Notes: generated by a model from the sequence alone, not told the origin. 64,000 bases of DNA from Myxococcus sp. RHSTA-1-4 (GCF_020037125.1 NZ_JAIQDG010000004.1:62001-126000), one strand, 5' to 3'; counted from the first letter of the stretch, positions 42,551 through 53,498 are shown. Program-made: numbers and translations.

Positions 42551-43432
42551 TTGACCGAGAACACGAAGTTCGATCGGGAGTTCCTGCGCTCGGCCCTCTC
42601 GCTAGCGGGCAAGAGCGAAGTGGATCACTTCCTCTACATCTGCGACACGCCCATTCCTCCCGAGGAGCTCCGGGGCAGGCCCGCTCGGAAGAAGCTCGTG
42701 TATGCGGTGACGCTGGACAAGCTGGCGCAGGAGCACCTGGCGAAGAAGACGCGGGCCCTGGTGATTCCCGCCTACGACTACTCCCGCACCGAGCGCGTGA
42801 AGGTGGCGCTCGTGTCCGCCCTCTCCCAGGGAGCATTCAAGGAGGGCGACCTGGTGCTCTGCATGACGGGCAAGGTGAGCCGCCCGCCGGACACGCTGAT
42901 GCAGATGCGCATCGGAGGCTCGCTCGACGACCGGCTGGCCATCGAAGGCGTCAAGCTGGGCGAGGAGTTCAACTCGCAGGTGGTGGACGCGCTCATCCAG
43001 CTCGCCCTGCAGATTGGCCAGGAGGGCTTCGAGGGCCATCCCATCGGCACCATCATCACCATCGGTGACCACACCACGGTGCTGGAGAAGAGCCGGCAGA
43101 TGACCATCAACCCGTTCCAGGGCCTCTCCGAGGCGGAACGGAACGTGCTGGACCCGAAGATTCGCGAGGCCATCAAGAACTTCTCCGTGCTGGACGGTGC
43201 CTTCGTCATCCGCGAGGACGGCGTGGTGCTGGCGGCGGGCCGCTACCTGTCCGCCACGGATGACGCGGTGAAGATTCCGCTCGGCCTGGGCGCCCGGCAC
43301 GCGGCCGCCGCGGGGATTACGTCCACCACGCACTGCATCGCGCTGGTGGTGAGCCAGACGTCCGGCGCGGTGCGCCTCTTCAAGGGCGGCAACATCGTCC
43401 TGGAGCTGCACCAGACGGCGCGCCGCACCTGA
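42551..43432 (+). CDS. Diadenylate cyclase (c-di-AMP synthase), DacZ-like
   Basis: A 293-aa protein. The C-terminal DAC domain (about residues 163-290) contains DGAFVIREDGVVLAAGRYL (DGA at 215-217) and GLGARHAAAAGITSTTHC (RHA in place of the usual RHR, 249-251), followed by ALVVSQTSGAVRLFKGG. The N-terminal half resembles the pyruvate-kinase C-terminal fold (YDYSRTERVKVALVSALSQG, FKEGDLVLCMTGK), the layout of archaeal DacZ enzymes and unlike DisA or CdaA. The TTG start at 42551 has GGAGG 5 nt upstream. It lies next to dksA and 5 kb from relA. c-di-AMP in proteobacteria is known mainly in this lineage. Confidence 0.85.
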   Translation: MTENTKFDREFLRSALSLAGKSEVDHFLYICDTPIPPEELRGRPARKKLVYAVTLDKLAQEHLAKKTRALVIPAYDYSRTERVKVALVSALSQGAFKEGDLVLCMTGKVSRPPDTLMQMRIGGSLDDRLAIEGVKLGEEFNSQVVDALIQLALQIGQEGFEGHPIGTIITIGDHTTVLEKSRQMTINPFQGLSEAERNVLDPKIREAIKNFSVLDGAFVIREDGVVLAAGRYLSATDDAVKIPLGLGARHAAAAGITSTTHCIALVVSQTSGAVRLFKGGNIVLELHQTARRT

Positions 43433-43442
43433 CGCGCGCGGG

Positions 43443-44003
43443 TCAGCCCTCCTTCTCCCGCAGTTCCTCGCGGTAGATGTCCGCCAGGGCATGGGCGCGC
43501 TCCACCTCGTCGCGGGCCGCGTCCACCACCAGGGCCTGCTCGAAGCGGGCCACGCGCTCGCGCAGGGCCTCGGTGACGATGCCGCCCACCGTGAGTCTCG
43601 CGGCGGCGCTCTCCCGCTCCCGGCGCAACTCCGCCACGCGGTCTCCCAGTTCGGCGGCGGCCTCCAGCAGCAACCGCGCGTCCGAGTCCGCCCGCTCCAG
43701 CGAGTCACGCGTGGAGCCCAGCAGTGCTTCCGCCTGCTCCCGGTCCCGCTTCAGCACCGCCACGGCCCTGGCATCCCCCTTGCCTTCCGCGATGGCGCGG
43801 CGCGAGGCGATGTCCTCCAGGCGGCGCGTGTAGCGCTCCACCGCGCGAGACAGGTCTCCCTTGAGGGCCAGCAGCGTGGCCGCGGACTTGCGGACCTCGG
43901 CCGCCTGGCGCTCCAGGTTTTCGAGGAGTTGGTCCAGGGCGACCAGCGGGTCCGCCGGCCGGGAGGACTCCTTCTTCTGCTTCTTGAAGAGGCCGAAGAA
44001 CAT
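43443..44003 (-). CDS. PspA/IM30-like coiled-coil protein, third gene of the MoxR-VWA operon
   Basis: A 186-aa protein made of two long helices with heptad character (LDQLLENLERQAAEVRKSAA, VLKRDREQAEALLGSTRDSL, FEQALVVDAARDEVERAHAL) and a short hydrophobic N-terminus MFFGLFKKQKK that could bind membranes. This fits the PspA/Snf7-like shape, but the family assignment is by pattern only. The ATG at 44003 lies 14 bp after the VWA stop, so it is co-transcribed with the AAA+/VWA pair and may be their client or membrane adaptor. Confidence 0.6.
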   Translation of the reverse strand: MFFGLFKKQKKESSRPADPLVALDQLLENLERQAAEVRKSAATLLALKGDLSRAVERYTRRLEDIASRRAIAEGKGDARAVAVLKRDREQAEALLGSTRDSLERADSDARLLLEAAAELGDRVAELRRERESAAARLTVGGIVTEALRERVARFEQALVVDAARDEVERAHALADIYREELREKEG

Positions 44004-44017
44004 GGGCGTCCGCAAGC

Positions 44018-46294
44018 CTAGCTGAAGGGCCGGCACAACAGCCGCACCCGTTCGAGGGCCTCTCGCACCGGAGGCCCACCGGCGGACAGGGCGGACAGGT
44101 AGCGGGCCGGGGTGAGTCCGTACACGGACAGGAGGTGCTGCAGCAGCACCACGCTCTCCGACGCGCGCCGGTCGGCGGGGGCCAGCGAGGCCGCCTCCAC
44201 CAGCGCACCGAGGATGTCCACCACGCGATTCACGCCGTCCGGGCCGGGCACCTCCATGCCGGGAGGGGCGGAGGGAGTCTCCGGGAAGAGCGCATCGAAG
44301 GAGGCCTCCACCGCCACCTGCGCGGGCGAGCCCCGTCCGGCCGCCACGGCCTCCAGGGCCTCCAGGTGGGGCGAGAGCAGCTCCAGGGCCTCCACCGTGG
44401 CGGGCACGTCCCCCGGCAGCAGCGTGCGCCAGGGGGTGTCGAACTCGGTGCGCGCCCACTGAATCTCCTCGTCGGAGAGGTGGTGGTAGAAGGCGCGGCC
44501 TCCGGCGGCGCGCTGCTCCTTCACCAGCATGCGCAGGTCCGGGTTCTCCTCGCCCAGGGAGATGAAGCTCAGGGCGATGTCCAGCGCGCCCATGGGGGCG
44601 CGGGTGCGGCGGATGAGCTCCAGGTCCACGCGGTCCTCGCCGTCGGTGATGAGCACCACGGTGGCCCGGGCGAGATACGGGTCCCTCCCCTGCGCGGCGC
44701 GGATGGAGTCGAAGGCGGACATCAGCGCGAGCGTGATGTCCGTCTGTCCCTCGGCGGGAGACTCCCGGAAGAGCTTCTCGATCTGCCGGGTGGCCTCGAC
44801 GGCGGTGTCCACGCGGGCCAGCTCGGTGGGCACGTCGTTGAAGAAGCTGAAATAGAGAGGGTCGAACTGCTCGCCCCGGCGCGCCTTGACGCGCAGGTTG
44901 TTCAGCTCGGCGATGACGATGGCGTCGCGGAAGCGCGCGCGGCTGCCGTGCATGGAGCCGGAGGCGTCGCAGACGTAGACGCGCACCGCGGTGCGCTTCA
45001 CCTTCCGGGGGCGGGGCGGAGGCTCGTCCTCCAGGTACGCTCGCACCAGCTGGCGGTTGGCGGCCAGGTCCTGCAGCAGCATCCGAGGGTCGGAGATGAC
45101 GAAGTTGTGCACCTCGTGCAGGCTGCCCGTCGTCTCGAAGGTCATCGTCTGGGTGGGGTACGGCACGCGCCGGGGCACGGGCCGCGCCGCCTTCGTGTCC
45201 GCCAGGACGATTTCTTCCGAAAGGGCGTCCTCCACGTCGAAGTAGCGGGCACAGCCGGCGGCCAGCTCGAAGGTGGAGAGCTGCTCGGGGTTCAGCGAGA
45301 AGGCCAGGTCCGCCAGCAGCTCGTCCGGGCGCGGGGGCGCGGCCTCTCCCCCGCCCTCCTCGGGCGTCTCCCCGAACCAGTGCGCCAGCGAGTCCCGCTC
45401 CGCGCGCTCCACCAGCGACGACAGCTGCTGGCGCTGGGGCAGCAGGGGCTCCAGGGCGGTGCGGGCGGCGCTCGCCAGCTCCGCGTCCCCGGCCTCCAGC
45501 GCCCGCTCGTACAGCCCTCGTAGCGAGCGGTACGCCACCTGCGGCTCGCGCCGGGCCGTGTGCCGCACGTGCCGCAGCAGCTCGTCCAGGGAGCGCACCG
45601 CCGGCACCGAGCGGGCGCGCTCGCGGGCCTCCACCACCTGGCGGCGCAGGGCCAGCCCGCGCTCCCGGTCATGGTCCGCGCCCAGGCGCAGCAGCAGCTC
45701 GTGCGCCAGGTCCAGGTCCCTGCGCTTCTGCACCACGTCCCCCGTGTTCTCCCGGGCGCGCTCGGCGAAGTACTCGGCCGCCGCCAGGCGGGCGCTGGTG
45801 GGCGGGCGGTCCTTCCGCGTCACCTCCGGGCGCACGTAGATTTCGAACGCCTCGTCCGTGTCCTGGGAGGGCGGCCGGGAGAACAGCTCCGCCACCTTCA
45901 CCGCCCGGGCGAGCTTGACGAAGGCCTTCTCCAGCAGGGTGAGCGCGCCCGGCGGCGGCTCCCCCGCGCGCCACGCCCGCTCCACGCGCAGCACGCACTC
46001 CTCCAGCTCCTCCAGCGCCTGCCGCGCCCGCTCCTGGAGCCCCTGGGCCAGCGCCCCCGCCCGGCCCTTGCGCACGCCCAGCTCCCGCAGGAGCTGCGCG
46101 TCCGCGGCGGTGTGGACCCCCACCCTGTCCAGCTCGCGGTCCAACGCCGTGAGCACCGGCAGGGCCAGGTCCTCCGGGCTCCGCGCGCGGCGGCCCAGCG
46201 TCCACCCCCGCCAGCCGCCCGGCGCCGGCGCGGGCTGGCGCAGGGCGTCCAGGCGCCGCCGCAGCTCGGTGAGTCGCCGCGCCAGCACGCTCAA
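44018..46294 (-). CDS. VWA-domain protein, partner of the MoxR ATPase (ViaA-like)
   Basis: A 758-aa protein. The first about 420 residues are helical and Arg/Glu/Leu-rich. The C-terminal VWA domain starts near residue 438 with a complete metal site: DASGS (in VCDASGSMHG), the Thr in GQTDITLAL and the Asp in VVLITDGEDRVD. The size and layout resemble bacterial ViaA/CoxE-type VWA proteins that work with MoxR AAA+ ATPases to remodel or insert metal into protein complexes. It lies 43 bp after the ATPase gene. It has no signal peptide, so it is cytoplasmic. Confidence 0.82.
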   Translation of the reverse strand: MSVLARRLTELRRRLDALRQPAPAPGGWRGWTLGRRARSPEDLALPVLTALDRELDRVGVHTAADAQLLRELGVRKGRAGALAQGLQERARQALEELEECVLRVERAWRAGEPPPGALTLLEKAFVKLARAVKVAELFSRPPSQDTDEAFEIYVRPEVTRKDRPPTSARLAAAEYFAERARENTGDVVQKRRDLDLAHELLLRLGADHDRERGLALRRQVVEARERARSVPAVRSLDELLRHVRHTARREPQVAYRSLRGLYERALEAGDAELASAARTALEPLLPQRQQLSSLVERAERDSLAHWFGETPEEGGGEAAPPRPDELLADLAFSLNPEQLSTFELAAGCARYFDVEDALSEEIVLADTKAARPVPRRVPYPTQTMTFETTGSLHEVHNFVISDPRMLLQDLAANRQLVRAYLEDEPPPRPRKVKRTAVRVYVCDASGSMHGSRARFRDAIVIAELNNLRVKARRGEQFDPLYFSFFNDVPTELARVDTAVEATRQIEKLFRESPAEGQTDITLALMSAFDSIRAAQGRDPYLARATVVLITDGEDRVDLELIRRTRAPMGALDIALSFISLGEENPDLRMLVKEQRAAGGRAFYHHLSDEEIQWARTEFDTPWRTLLPGDVPATVEALELLSPHLEALEAVAAGRGSPAQVAVEASFDALFPETPSAPPGMEVPGPDGVNRVVDILGALVEAASLAPADRRASESVVLLQHLLSVYGLTPARYLSALSAGGPPVREALERVRLLCRPFS

Positions 46295-46337
46295 CGCCCC
46301 CTCTCCGCCTCACCCGGCCCGTACAGCGGTGGCCACC

Positions 46338-48869
46338 TCATGACGCCGTCCGCCGCTCCAGCACCTGCCGGCTGAAGCGCCCGAAGTCCTCGTCGATGCC
46401 CCGGAGCTGTCCCTCCAGCCGGCGCGCGTTCTCGCCCAGGTCGCCGGGCATGGAGCCCAGCAGCGACAGCACGCCCCGCAACCGCACCAGCTCGCCCTCC
46501 TTCAGCGCCAGCAGGGGGAAGCGGCTGCGCACCAGCCGGTCCACCGTGCGCTCCGCCTCGGCGCGCTCCTTCAGCGAGTCCGGAGCCGGCAGCGACGTGA
46601 GGAGCTGCGTCAGCCAGCTCCGCAGGTACTTGATGCGCGAGTGGACGAAGGCCAGCTCCGCCTGCGCCACCGCCGCGCGGACGTTCTCCGACAGGAAGCC
46701 CGGCGCGGGCCCGTTCCGGGAGAGCGCGAGCTGCCCGTCCAGTCCCAGCAGCGCGGCCAGCTCCCCGTCCGGCGCCCGGGCGGAGAACTCGCCCCGGTAG
46801 AAGACGTACGCGTCGCCGTTGAGCACCGCCGTCGTCTGGGGAGGCGGGCTGGCCACCTCGCGCGAGAGCCCCTTCGCGTGCTCTCTCAGGCGGGACTCGA
46901 TGATGTCGCGGCACTCCGCCATCACCGTCTCCACGGACAGGCCCTCGCGCCGCAGGTTCTCCGCCACGGACTGCACCGCGCGGCCGTACTGCTCGATGCG
47001 CTCGAAGGGCGTGGAGGACAGCACCTCGCGCGCGTAGGTGATGCCCAGGGGCAGCAACAGCTCCTGCTTGAGCCCCTGCTGGGACGGGTCCAGCACGGCC
47101 AGGGAGTGCTCCAGCTGCGTGAGGCGCCGCGAGTCGGCGGACAGCGCATCCAGCGGCTCCTTCCGGGCCCGCCCCGGGGAGCCCTGGAAGGCCAGGGCCG
47201 CGCGGCGCCGCAGGGCGGACACCACCCTCCTGCGCACCGCGACCTCCGCCACGCGCAGGTGCTCCAGGGCCGCCGGGGCCCCTTCCGCGAGCTGGCCGGC
47301 CAGGTCCGTCGTCTGGGACAGCTCCTCCTCCAGGTTGTCCGCCAGCCCCACCAGCCCTTCCAGCTTGAGCCCGTCCTCGAAGTCCACGCTCTCCGCGGAG
47401 AGGGCAATCATCTCCAGCGCCCCCTCCAGGAAGCGCGCGGTGGCCTCGCACACGGGGGCATGGTGGGCACGAAGCTCGGGGACGGCGCGGCACAGCTCCA
47501 GCACGTCGCGGAAGGACGACAGGAGCGCCAGCCCGCCCCGGCCCTCGCCCTGCCCCGCCATGCCGCGGGCGAGCCTCTGCTCCATGGCCGCCACCAGGGC
47601 CCGCGCCGCGCCCACCAGCGGCGCCCGGTTCTGCGCGTGGCGCGGCCCCGGCACCAGCTTCGTCATCAGGCTCCGAACGGTCGTGGAGACCACGGTGGGT
47701 TGCCAGTTGCGCGCCAGCGCCTCGGCCGCCGTCACCTCCTCGTTGGCATTCAGGGACTGGGCCTCGCGCTCCACGCCGCCGCCCAGTTCCTGCCGCACCC
47801 TGGCCAGGGCCTCGTCGAAGGCCCGCTGCTCCAGGCGGACAATCTCGAGCTGCGCGCGCTCCCGCGGGTCCACCACCGACTTGAGCAGTGCCTCCGTCTC
47901 CGCCGCGGGCGGGCCGCCCAGCAGGAAGAACCAGCGCAGCGAGTCCAGGTCCTCCACCGTCGCTTCCAGCGGCCGGTCCGCCCGCCGGTAGACCTGGTCC
48001 CTGACCACCGCCGCCTTCAGTGCCCACAGCGCCTTCACCGCCGAGCGCTGGGAGAAGTACTTCGTGGGCACGTAGTCGGGCAGCTTGGACACCTGCGCCG
48101 CCAGCGCGCGCTCCAGCGCGTCCGCCAGCAACTCCACGCCCTCCAGCACGTGGCTGGGCACCGTCACCCGCGTCACCGCCTCCTGCAACAGGTCCACCTG
48201 CTGCAAGGAGAGCTGGGCCCGCAGGTCCGGCCGCGCCCCGTGCGCGAAGCGCTGCAGCATGGCCGCCCGGCTCTCCTTCCGGGCGAAGGACTTGGGCACG
48301 AAGCAGATGAAGCTCAGCCGGTCCGCGAAGGCCAGCAGCAGCTCCGGCGAGCGCGCCAGCACCTCGGAGAGGTACCGGTTGCTCGTCATGATGACGCACT
48401 CGGTGCGCCCCGCCGTCACCCGCCGCCCGTGCTTCAGCTCGCGCTCGTACAGCACGTTGAGGATGGAGCGCAGCAGCATGTCCCGGCCGTCGAACACCTC
48501 GTCCAGGAAGGCGTGCTCGGAGCCCAGCATGCCCTCGTCGGTGAGGTACTCCGTGCGGCCCGTCTCGGTGAGCACCTTGAAGTCCACCGGGCCGATGAGG
48601 TCCGTCTGCACGGTGGACTCCGCGAGCTGCTTGGAGAACAGCGACGGCAGCCCCGTGCGCTCGTCGGTGATTCGGCCCAGTACCGCGCTGGCGATGGCGC
48701 TCTTGGCCGTCCCCGGAGGGCCCACCACCAGCACGTGCTCCCGGCTCAGCAGCGCCAGCTCGAGCTGCGTGAAAAGCGTCTCACGCTCCAGGTACGCATC
48801 CCGGAGCTCTCCGAAGAAGTGACGAAAGGCCCGAGCGGCCTGGAGGTACGGAGGCGGATGAGGTTGCAC
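46338..48869 (-). CDS. MoxR/RavA-type AAA+ ATPase with a long C-terminal extension
   Basis: An 843-aa ATPase. The MoxR-type module lies at about residues 20-300. It has Walker A VVGPPGTAKS (48-57), Walker B HAFLDEVFDG, sensor 1 VIMTSNRY (with LSEVLAR) and arginine contacts in FADRLSFICF. The remaining about 540 residues are mostly helical and lack known domains; typical MoxR proteins are 320-350 aa and RavA about 500, so this is unusually long. The start is a GTG at 48869 with AGGTCG upstream. It is followed by a VWA gene and a coiled-coil gene, a RavA-ViaA-like chaperone operon. Conventional MoxR substrates are not encoded nearby. Confidence 0.84.
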   Translation of the reverse strand: MQPHPPPYLQAARAFRHFFGELRDAYLERETLFTQLELALLSREHVLVVGPPGTAKSAIASAVLGRITDERTGLPSLFSKQLAESTVQTDLIGPVDFKVLTETGRTEYLTDEGMLGSEHAFLDEVFDGRDMLLRSILNVLYERELKHGRRVTAGRTECVIMTSNRYLSEVLARSPELLLAFADRLSFICFVPKSFARKESRAAMLQRFAHGARPDLRAQLSLQQVDLLQEAVTRVTVPSHVLEGVELLADALERALAAQVSKLPDYVPTKYFSQRSAVKALWALKAAVVRDQVYRRADRPLEATVEDLDSLRWFFLLGGPPAAETEALLKSVVDPRERAQLEIVRLEQRAFDEALARVRQELGGGVEREAQSLNANEEVTAAEALARNWQPTVVSTTVRSLMTKLVPGPRHAQNRAPLVGAARALVAAMEQRLARGMAGQGEGRGGLALLSSFRDVLELCRAVPELRAHHAPVCEATARFLEGALEMIALSAESVDFEDGLKLEGLVGLADNLEEELSQTTDLAGQLAEGAPAALEHLRVAEVAVRRRVVSALRRRAALAFQGSPGRARKEPLDALSADSRRLTQLEHSLAVLDPSQQGLKQELLLPLGITYAREVLSSTPFERIEQYGRAVQSVAENLRREGLSVETVMAECRDIIESRLREHAKGLSREVASPPPQTTAVLNGDAYVFYRGEFSARAPDGELAALLGLDGQLALSRNGPAPGFLSENVRAAVAQAELAFVHSRIKYLRSWLTQLLTSLPAPDSLKERAEAERTVDRLVRSRFPLLALKEGELVRLRGVLSLLGSMPGDLGENARRLEGQLRGIDEDFGRFSRQVLERRTAS

Positions 48870-48957
48870 GGGCGACCTGGAGGTAGCGGGGATGCGCCCA
48901 TGCTATCCGCCGCCGTCGCCCCATTTGAAGCGCACCGGCGCCCACCCCGGGTGAAGG

Positions 48958-49830
48958 TCAGCGCTCCCGCAGGCTGTCGTGCAGGTGCCCATGCACGCTC
49001 CGCCAGATGTCGTGCTGCCGCTCGATGGGGTCCATCAGCGCCATCCCCACCGACGTGGCGGGAGAGCTGCCCTGGAAGGCGGAGTACTGGCGCAGCCGCG
49101 TGCCGCCCTGGCCGTCATCCTGGAAGACGAAGCGGTTCGTCCCACGCAGCGGGTGCCCGTCCAGGGTGGTGATGTGCACCGTGTTCGCCTCCGGCTCCAG
49201 GCGGACGGTGATGGGCGCCCAGACCGGAGGGATGCCCTTCTCCTCCAGGAACAGCCGGGCCCCGTCCTTCAGCGCCGCCGTGGCCGGCCGGATGACGATG
49301 TCCGCCGCCCCGAACACCGCCGCCGGGTTGCGCACGAAGTACTCATAGGCCACCTCCGGCCGCACGCCGGGAATGGAGCTGGTGTAGTCCGTGAGCGACG
49401 TGGGCGCCCCCTGGATGGGCGGGCTCTCCTTCAATCCATGGAGGTGCTTGCGCGCGTACGCATCCACGATGGCACCGTCCCCCATCACCCGGCTGGCCGC
49501 CGCGGCCTGCGACTGCGAGGCCGTCAACCCCATCTGCTTCGTCTGCTCGGCCAGGTTGCCCATGGGCTGCGGGGGAAAGGAGCCACCAATCGCGAAGTCG
49601 AACCCGTTGTCCGCTCCCGTCCGGAGGCCGGAGCGGGGCCCCGTCACCACGAGGCTCTCCCGCGCCACGCTCTCGGGGCCTCGGAATACCTCCACGGTGA
49701 TGCCCGGAGCGGAGGCCGCCGGACGGGACGGGGCGGGCCGCGGGACAGGCGCGGACTGGAGGGAGGAAGCCCCCTCGGTGTCGATGGTGGCAGGCTGAAG
49801 AGAGGACGGAGAAGACTCGATACGGGACAT
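48958..49830 (-). CDS. Hypothetical protein, possibly lipid- or ligand-binding beta fold
   Basis: A 290-aa protein with a Ser/Pro-rich N-terminal 45 residues and no signal peptide. A helical middle part (GNLAEQTKQMGLTASQSQAA) leads to a C-terminal half that alternates strands (PVWAPITVRLEPEANTVHIT, TNRFVFQDDGQGGTRLRQYS) and could be an SRPBCC-like pocket. I do not recognise a family. The ATG at 49830 follows AAAGGG. A longer frame to 50037 enters the dnaK terminator and is rejected. It lies downstream of dnaK on the same strand, but a strong hairpin separates them. Confidence 0.6.
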   Translation of the reverse strand: MSRIESSPSSLQPATIDTEGASSLQSAPVPRPAPSRPAASAPGITVEVFRGPESVARESLVVTGPRSGLRTGADNGFDFAIGGSFPPQPMGNLAEQTKQMGLTASQSQAAAASRVMGDGAIVDAYARKHLHGLKESPPIQGAPTSLTDYTSSIPGVRPEVAYEYFVRNPAAVFGAADIVIRPATAALKDGARLFLEEKGIPPVWAPITVRLEPEANTVHITTLDGHPLRGTNRFVFQDDGQGGTRLRQYSAFQGSSPATSVGMALMDPIERQHDIWRSVHGHLHDSLRER

Positions 49831-49993
49831 GGGGGGCGCCCTTTCGCAGGCACGAGGAGCCCCGGCCCGTTGCAGCCCCTCCGCCAGCGCCCATCCCAGT
49901 CCCATCAAGCACTTGCCGCCCCCCGCACGTCCCGCGCCTCGTACGGCCGTCCACGTTTCCGGAGGGAGCCCCACCGCGCGTGCCCGCAAGGCA

Positions 49994-50035
49994 GAGGGCC
50001 GGCCCCCCGCCTTCCTCGCGGGAGCACCGGCCCTC
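49994..50035 (-). terminator. Hairpin downstream of dnaK
   Basis: A perfect 9-bp stem (GAGGGCCGG at 49994-50002 with CCGGCCCTC at 50027-50035), extended by GCA/TGC across a bulge. It starts about 35 bp after the dnaK stop codon. It probably ends the dnaK transcript; there is no long T-run. Confidence 0.55.
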
Positions 50036-50068
50036 ATGCTTCAACGGAGGGGCGTTACGGCCCCGGCA

Positions 50069-51979
<1,911 letters not shown>

Positions 51980-52034
51980 GGTTCGTATCCTCCGGAAAAG
52001 ACTGCGTTTTTCTGCGAACTCCTGATGTACGCCC

Positions 52035-52062
52035 AACGTAACCACCCACCCCTGGCTGTCAA
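52035..52062 (-). promoter_or_regulatory. Candidate dnaK promoter
   Basis: On the minus strand TTGACA (52062-52057) is 16 bp from TACGTT (52040-52035), with a predicted start near 52028 and a leader of about 49 nt. The -35 is perfect and the -10 is weak. The remaining gap to 52301 (about 240 bp) shows no gene. Confidence 0.42.
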
Positions 52063-52301
52063 ACCGGGAGGAGGACTTCGGGCGCGTCCTGGAGAAGGTG
52101 GTACTCCCGGGTGCGTAGCGCAGTGCGCAGGCAGACATGCGCCGCGTCACGCCCGCGCCACCAACGCGGCACGGGTGCGTAACGTGCTCTACACCCCTGT
52201 CACCCCGCGGTAGCAACCGGGCGGCCTGGAGATCAGCAGGCAACGCTGCAACCCCTCGGAATGACATGCCTGCCCGCCTGCTGACGCCCTGCGTCAGCGC
52301 T

Positions 52302-52317
52302 TGGCAATGAAAGTGCA
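52302..52317 (+). promoter_or_regulatory. Candidate sigma-54 promoter of the lipid kinase gene
   Basis: TGGCAAT, four bases, then GTGCA. The GG and GC elements are separated by exactly 10 bp, and most consensus positions match. The predicted start is near 52328, 49 nt before the ATG at 52377. Confidence 0.45.
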
Positions 52318-52376
52318 CAGAAGGGCTCGCGTCGCCACCGGGTTCCCCCACCCGCGCCTACACAGGAGCCAGCCGC

Positions 52377-53471
52377 ATGCTCGTCCAGCCCCTCCGCTCT
52401 CCGGATTTCCGCCGTGCCCCCGCGTCGGACGTCGCCGCCGAGCCGAAGGTCGCGGTCCTGCTGAACGCCAACGCCCGCAAGGTGGACGCGCGGGTGGTGA
52501 AGTCGCTGTCACACGTGGTGCCGGAGCAGGACCTGTTCCTCTCGCGCTCGCAGCTGGACGCGCGGCGCATCGTCCAGACGGTGCTGGAGCGGGGCTACCC
52601 CATGGTCTTCACCGGGGGCGGCGACGGCACCTTCATGGGCTTCGTGAACGAGGTGCTGCACCAGGTGGGGCCGCGCGGCCGCTTCGCGGGCCAGCAGGCG
52701 CCCCGCTTCGGCATCCTCAAGCTGGGCACGGGCAACGGCATCGCCAATCACGTCAACGCCTCCGGCACGCGCGGGGACGGCATCCTCAATGACGTGCTGC
52801 GCGCCCGCACGGGCGAGATTCCGGGCTACCGCCCCATGGACCTGCTGATGGTGGACGGCCAGCGCGCGCCGTTCGCCGGGCTGGGCGTGGATGGCAAGGT
52901 GCTCAACGACTACATCTGGGTGAAGGAGAACCTGGGCAAGGGCCTCTTGAAGAGCGTCCTCACGGGCAGCGGCGGCTACTTCTCCGCGGTGGCCTGCAAG
53001 ACGGTGCCGCACTACCTCACCCACTCCACCTGGGTGGAGTGCGAGGTCATCAACGGCCAGGCCGGCGAGGCGTACCGGCTGGGCGCGGACGGCCGCGCGG
53101 TGGGTGACGCGCTGGCCCCCGGCGCCACGCTGTTCCGCGGCCGGCTGATGATGGCGGCGGCGGGCACCATGCCCTTCTACGGCTACGGCTTCCGCATGTT
53201 CCCCTTCGCCGGCGACCGGCGCGGCTTCATGCACCTGCGGATGGGCCAGCTGAAGCCCACGCAGGTGCTCGCCCACCTGCCGCAGCTCTGGAATGGCCGC
53301 TGGTTCCCCGAGGGCATCCAGGACTTCCACGCCCGCGAGGTCACCATCCGCTTCGCCCGTCCCATGCCCTTCCAGGTGGGCGGCGACGCGGCCGGCTACC
53401 GCGACCAGGTGACGCTGTCCGTGGCCCCCGAATCCATCGAGCTGGTGGACTTCAGCGGCTCCATGAACTGA
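52377..53471 (+). CDS. Diacylglycerol kinase-family lipid kinase
   Basis: A 364-aa protein of the DAGK catalytic superfamily. It has the nucleotide motif TGGGDGTFMGFVNE (about residues 80-93) preceded by VAVLLNANARKVD, and the GILKLGTGNGIANHV loop (about 117-131). The C-terminal beta-sandwich domain (about 180-350) is present. The family includes YegS and DgkB, which phosphorylate diacylglycerol, phosphatidylglycerol or sphingosine-type lipids. The ATG at 52377 follows AGGAG. It is divergent from dnaK with a 397-bp gap. Sphingolipid or ceramide kinase activity is possible but not shown. Confidence 0.85.
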   Translation: MLVQPLRSPDFRRAPASDVAAEPKVAVLLNANARKVDARVVKSLSHVVPEQDLFLSRSQLDARRIVQTVLERGYPMVFTGGGDGTFMGFVNEVLHQVGPRGRFAGQQAPRFGILKLGTGNGIANHVNASGTRGDGILNDVLRARTGEIPGYRPMDLLMVDGQRAPFAGLGVDGKVLNDYIWVKENLGKGLLKSVLTGSGGYFSAVACKTVPHYLTHSTWVECEVINGQAGEAYRLGADGRAVGDALAPGATLFRGRLMMAAAGTMPFYGYGFRMFPFAGDRRGFMHLRMGQLKPTQVLAHLPQLWNGRWFPEGIQDFHAREVTIRFARPMPFQVGGDAAGYRDQVTLSVAPESIELVDFSGSMN

Positions 53472-53482
53472 GTCTGGAGGCC

Positions 53483-53498
53483 GGGGGCACCCGCCCCC
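53483..53498. terminator. Short GC hairpin between convergent genes
   Basis: GGGGGC (53483-53488), loop ACCC, GCCCCC (53493-53498), 12 bp after the lipid kinase stop and followed by a C/T-rich stretch. It is weak on its own. Confidence 0.35.

Noticed and set aside
51980-52376. Search for a CIRCE element or other heat-shock operator upstream of dnaK
   Set aside because: No TTAGCACTC-N9-GAGTGCTAA-like repeat is present; only a housekeeping-type -35/-10 pair is visible.
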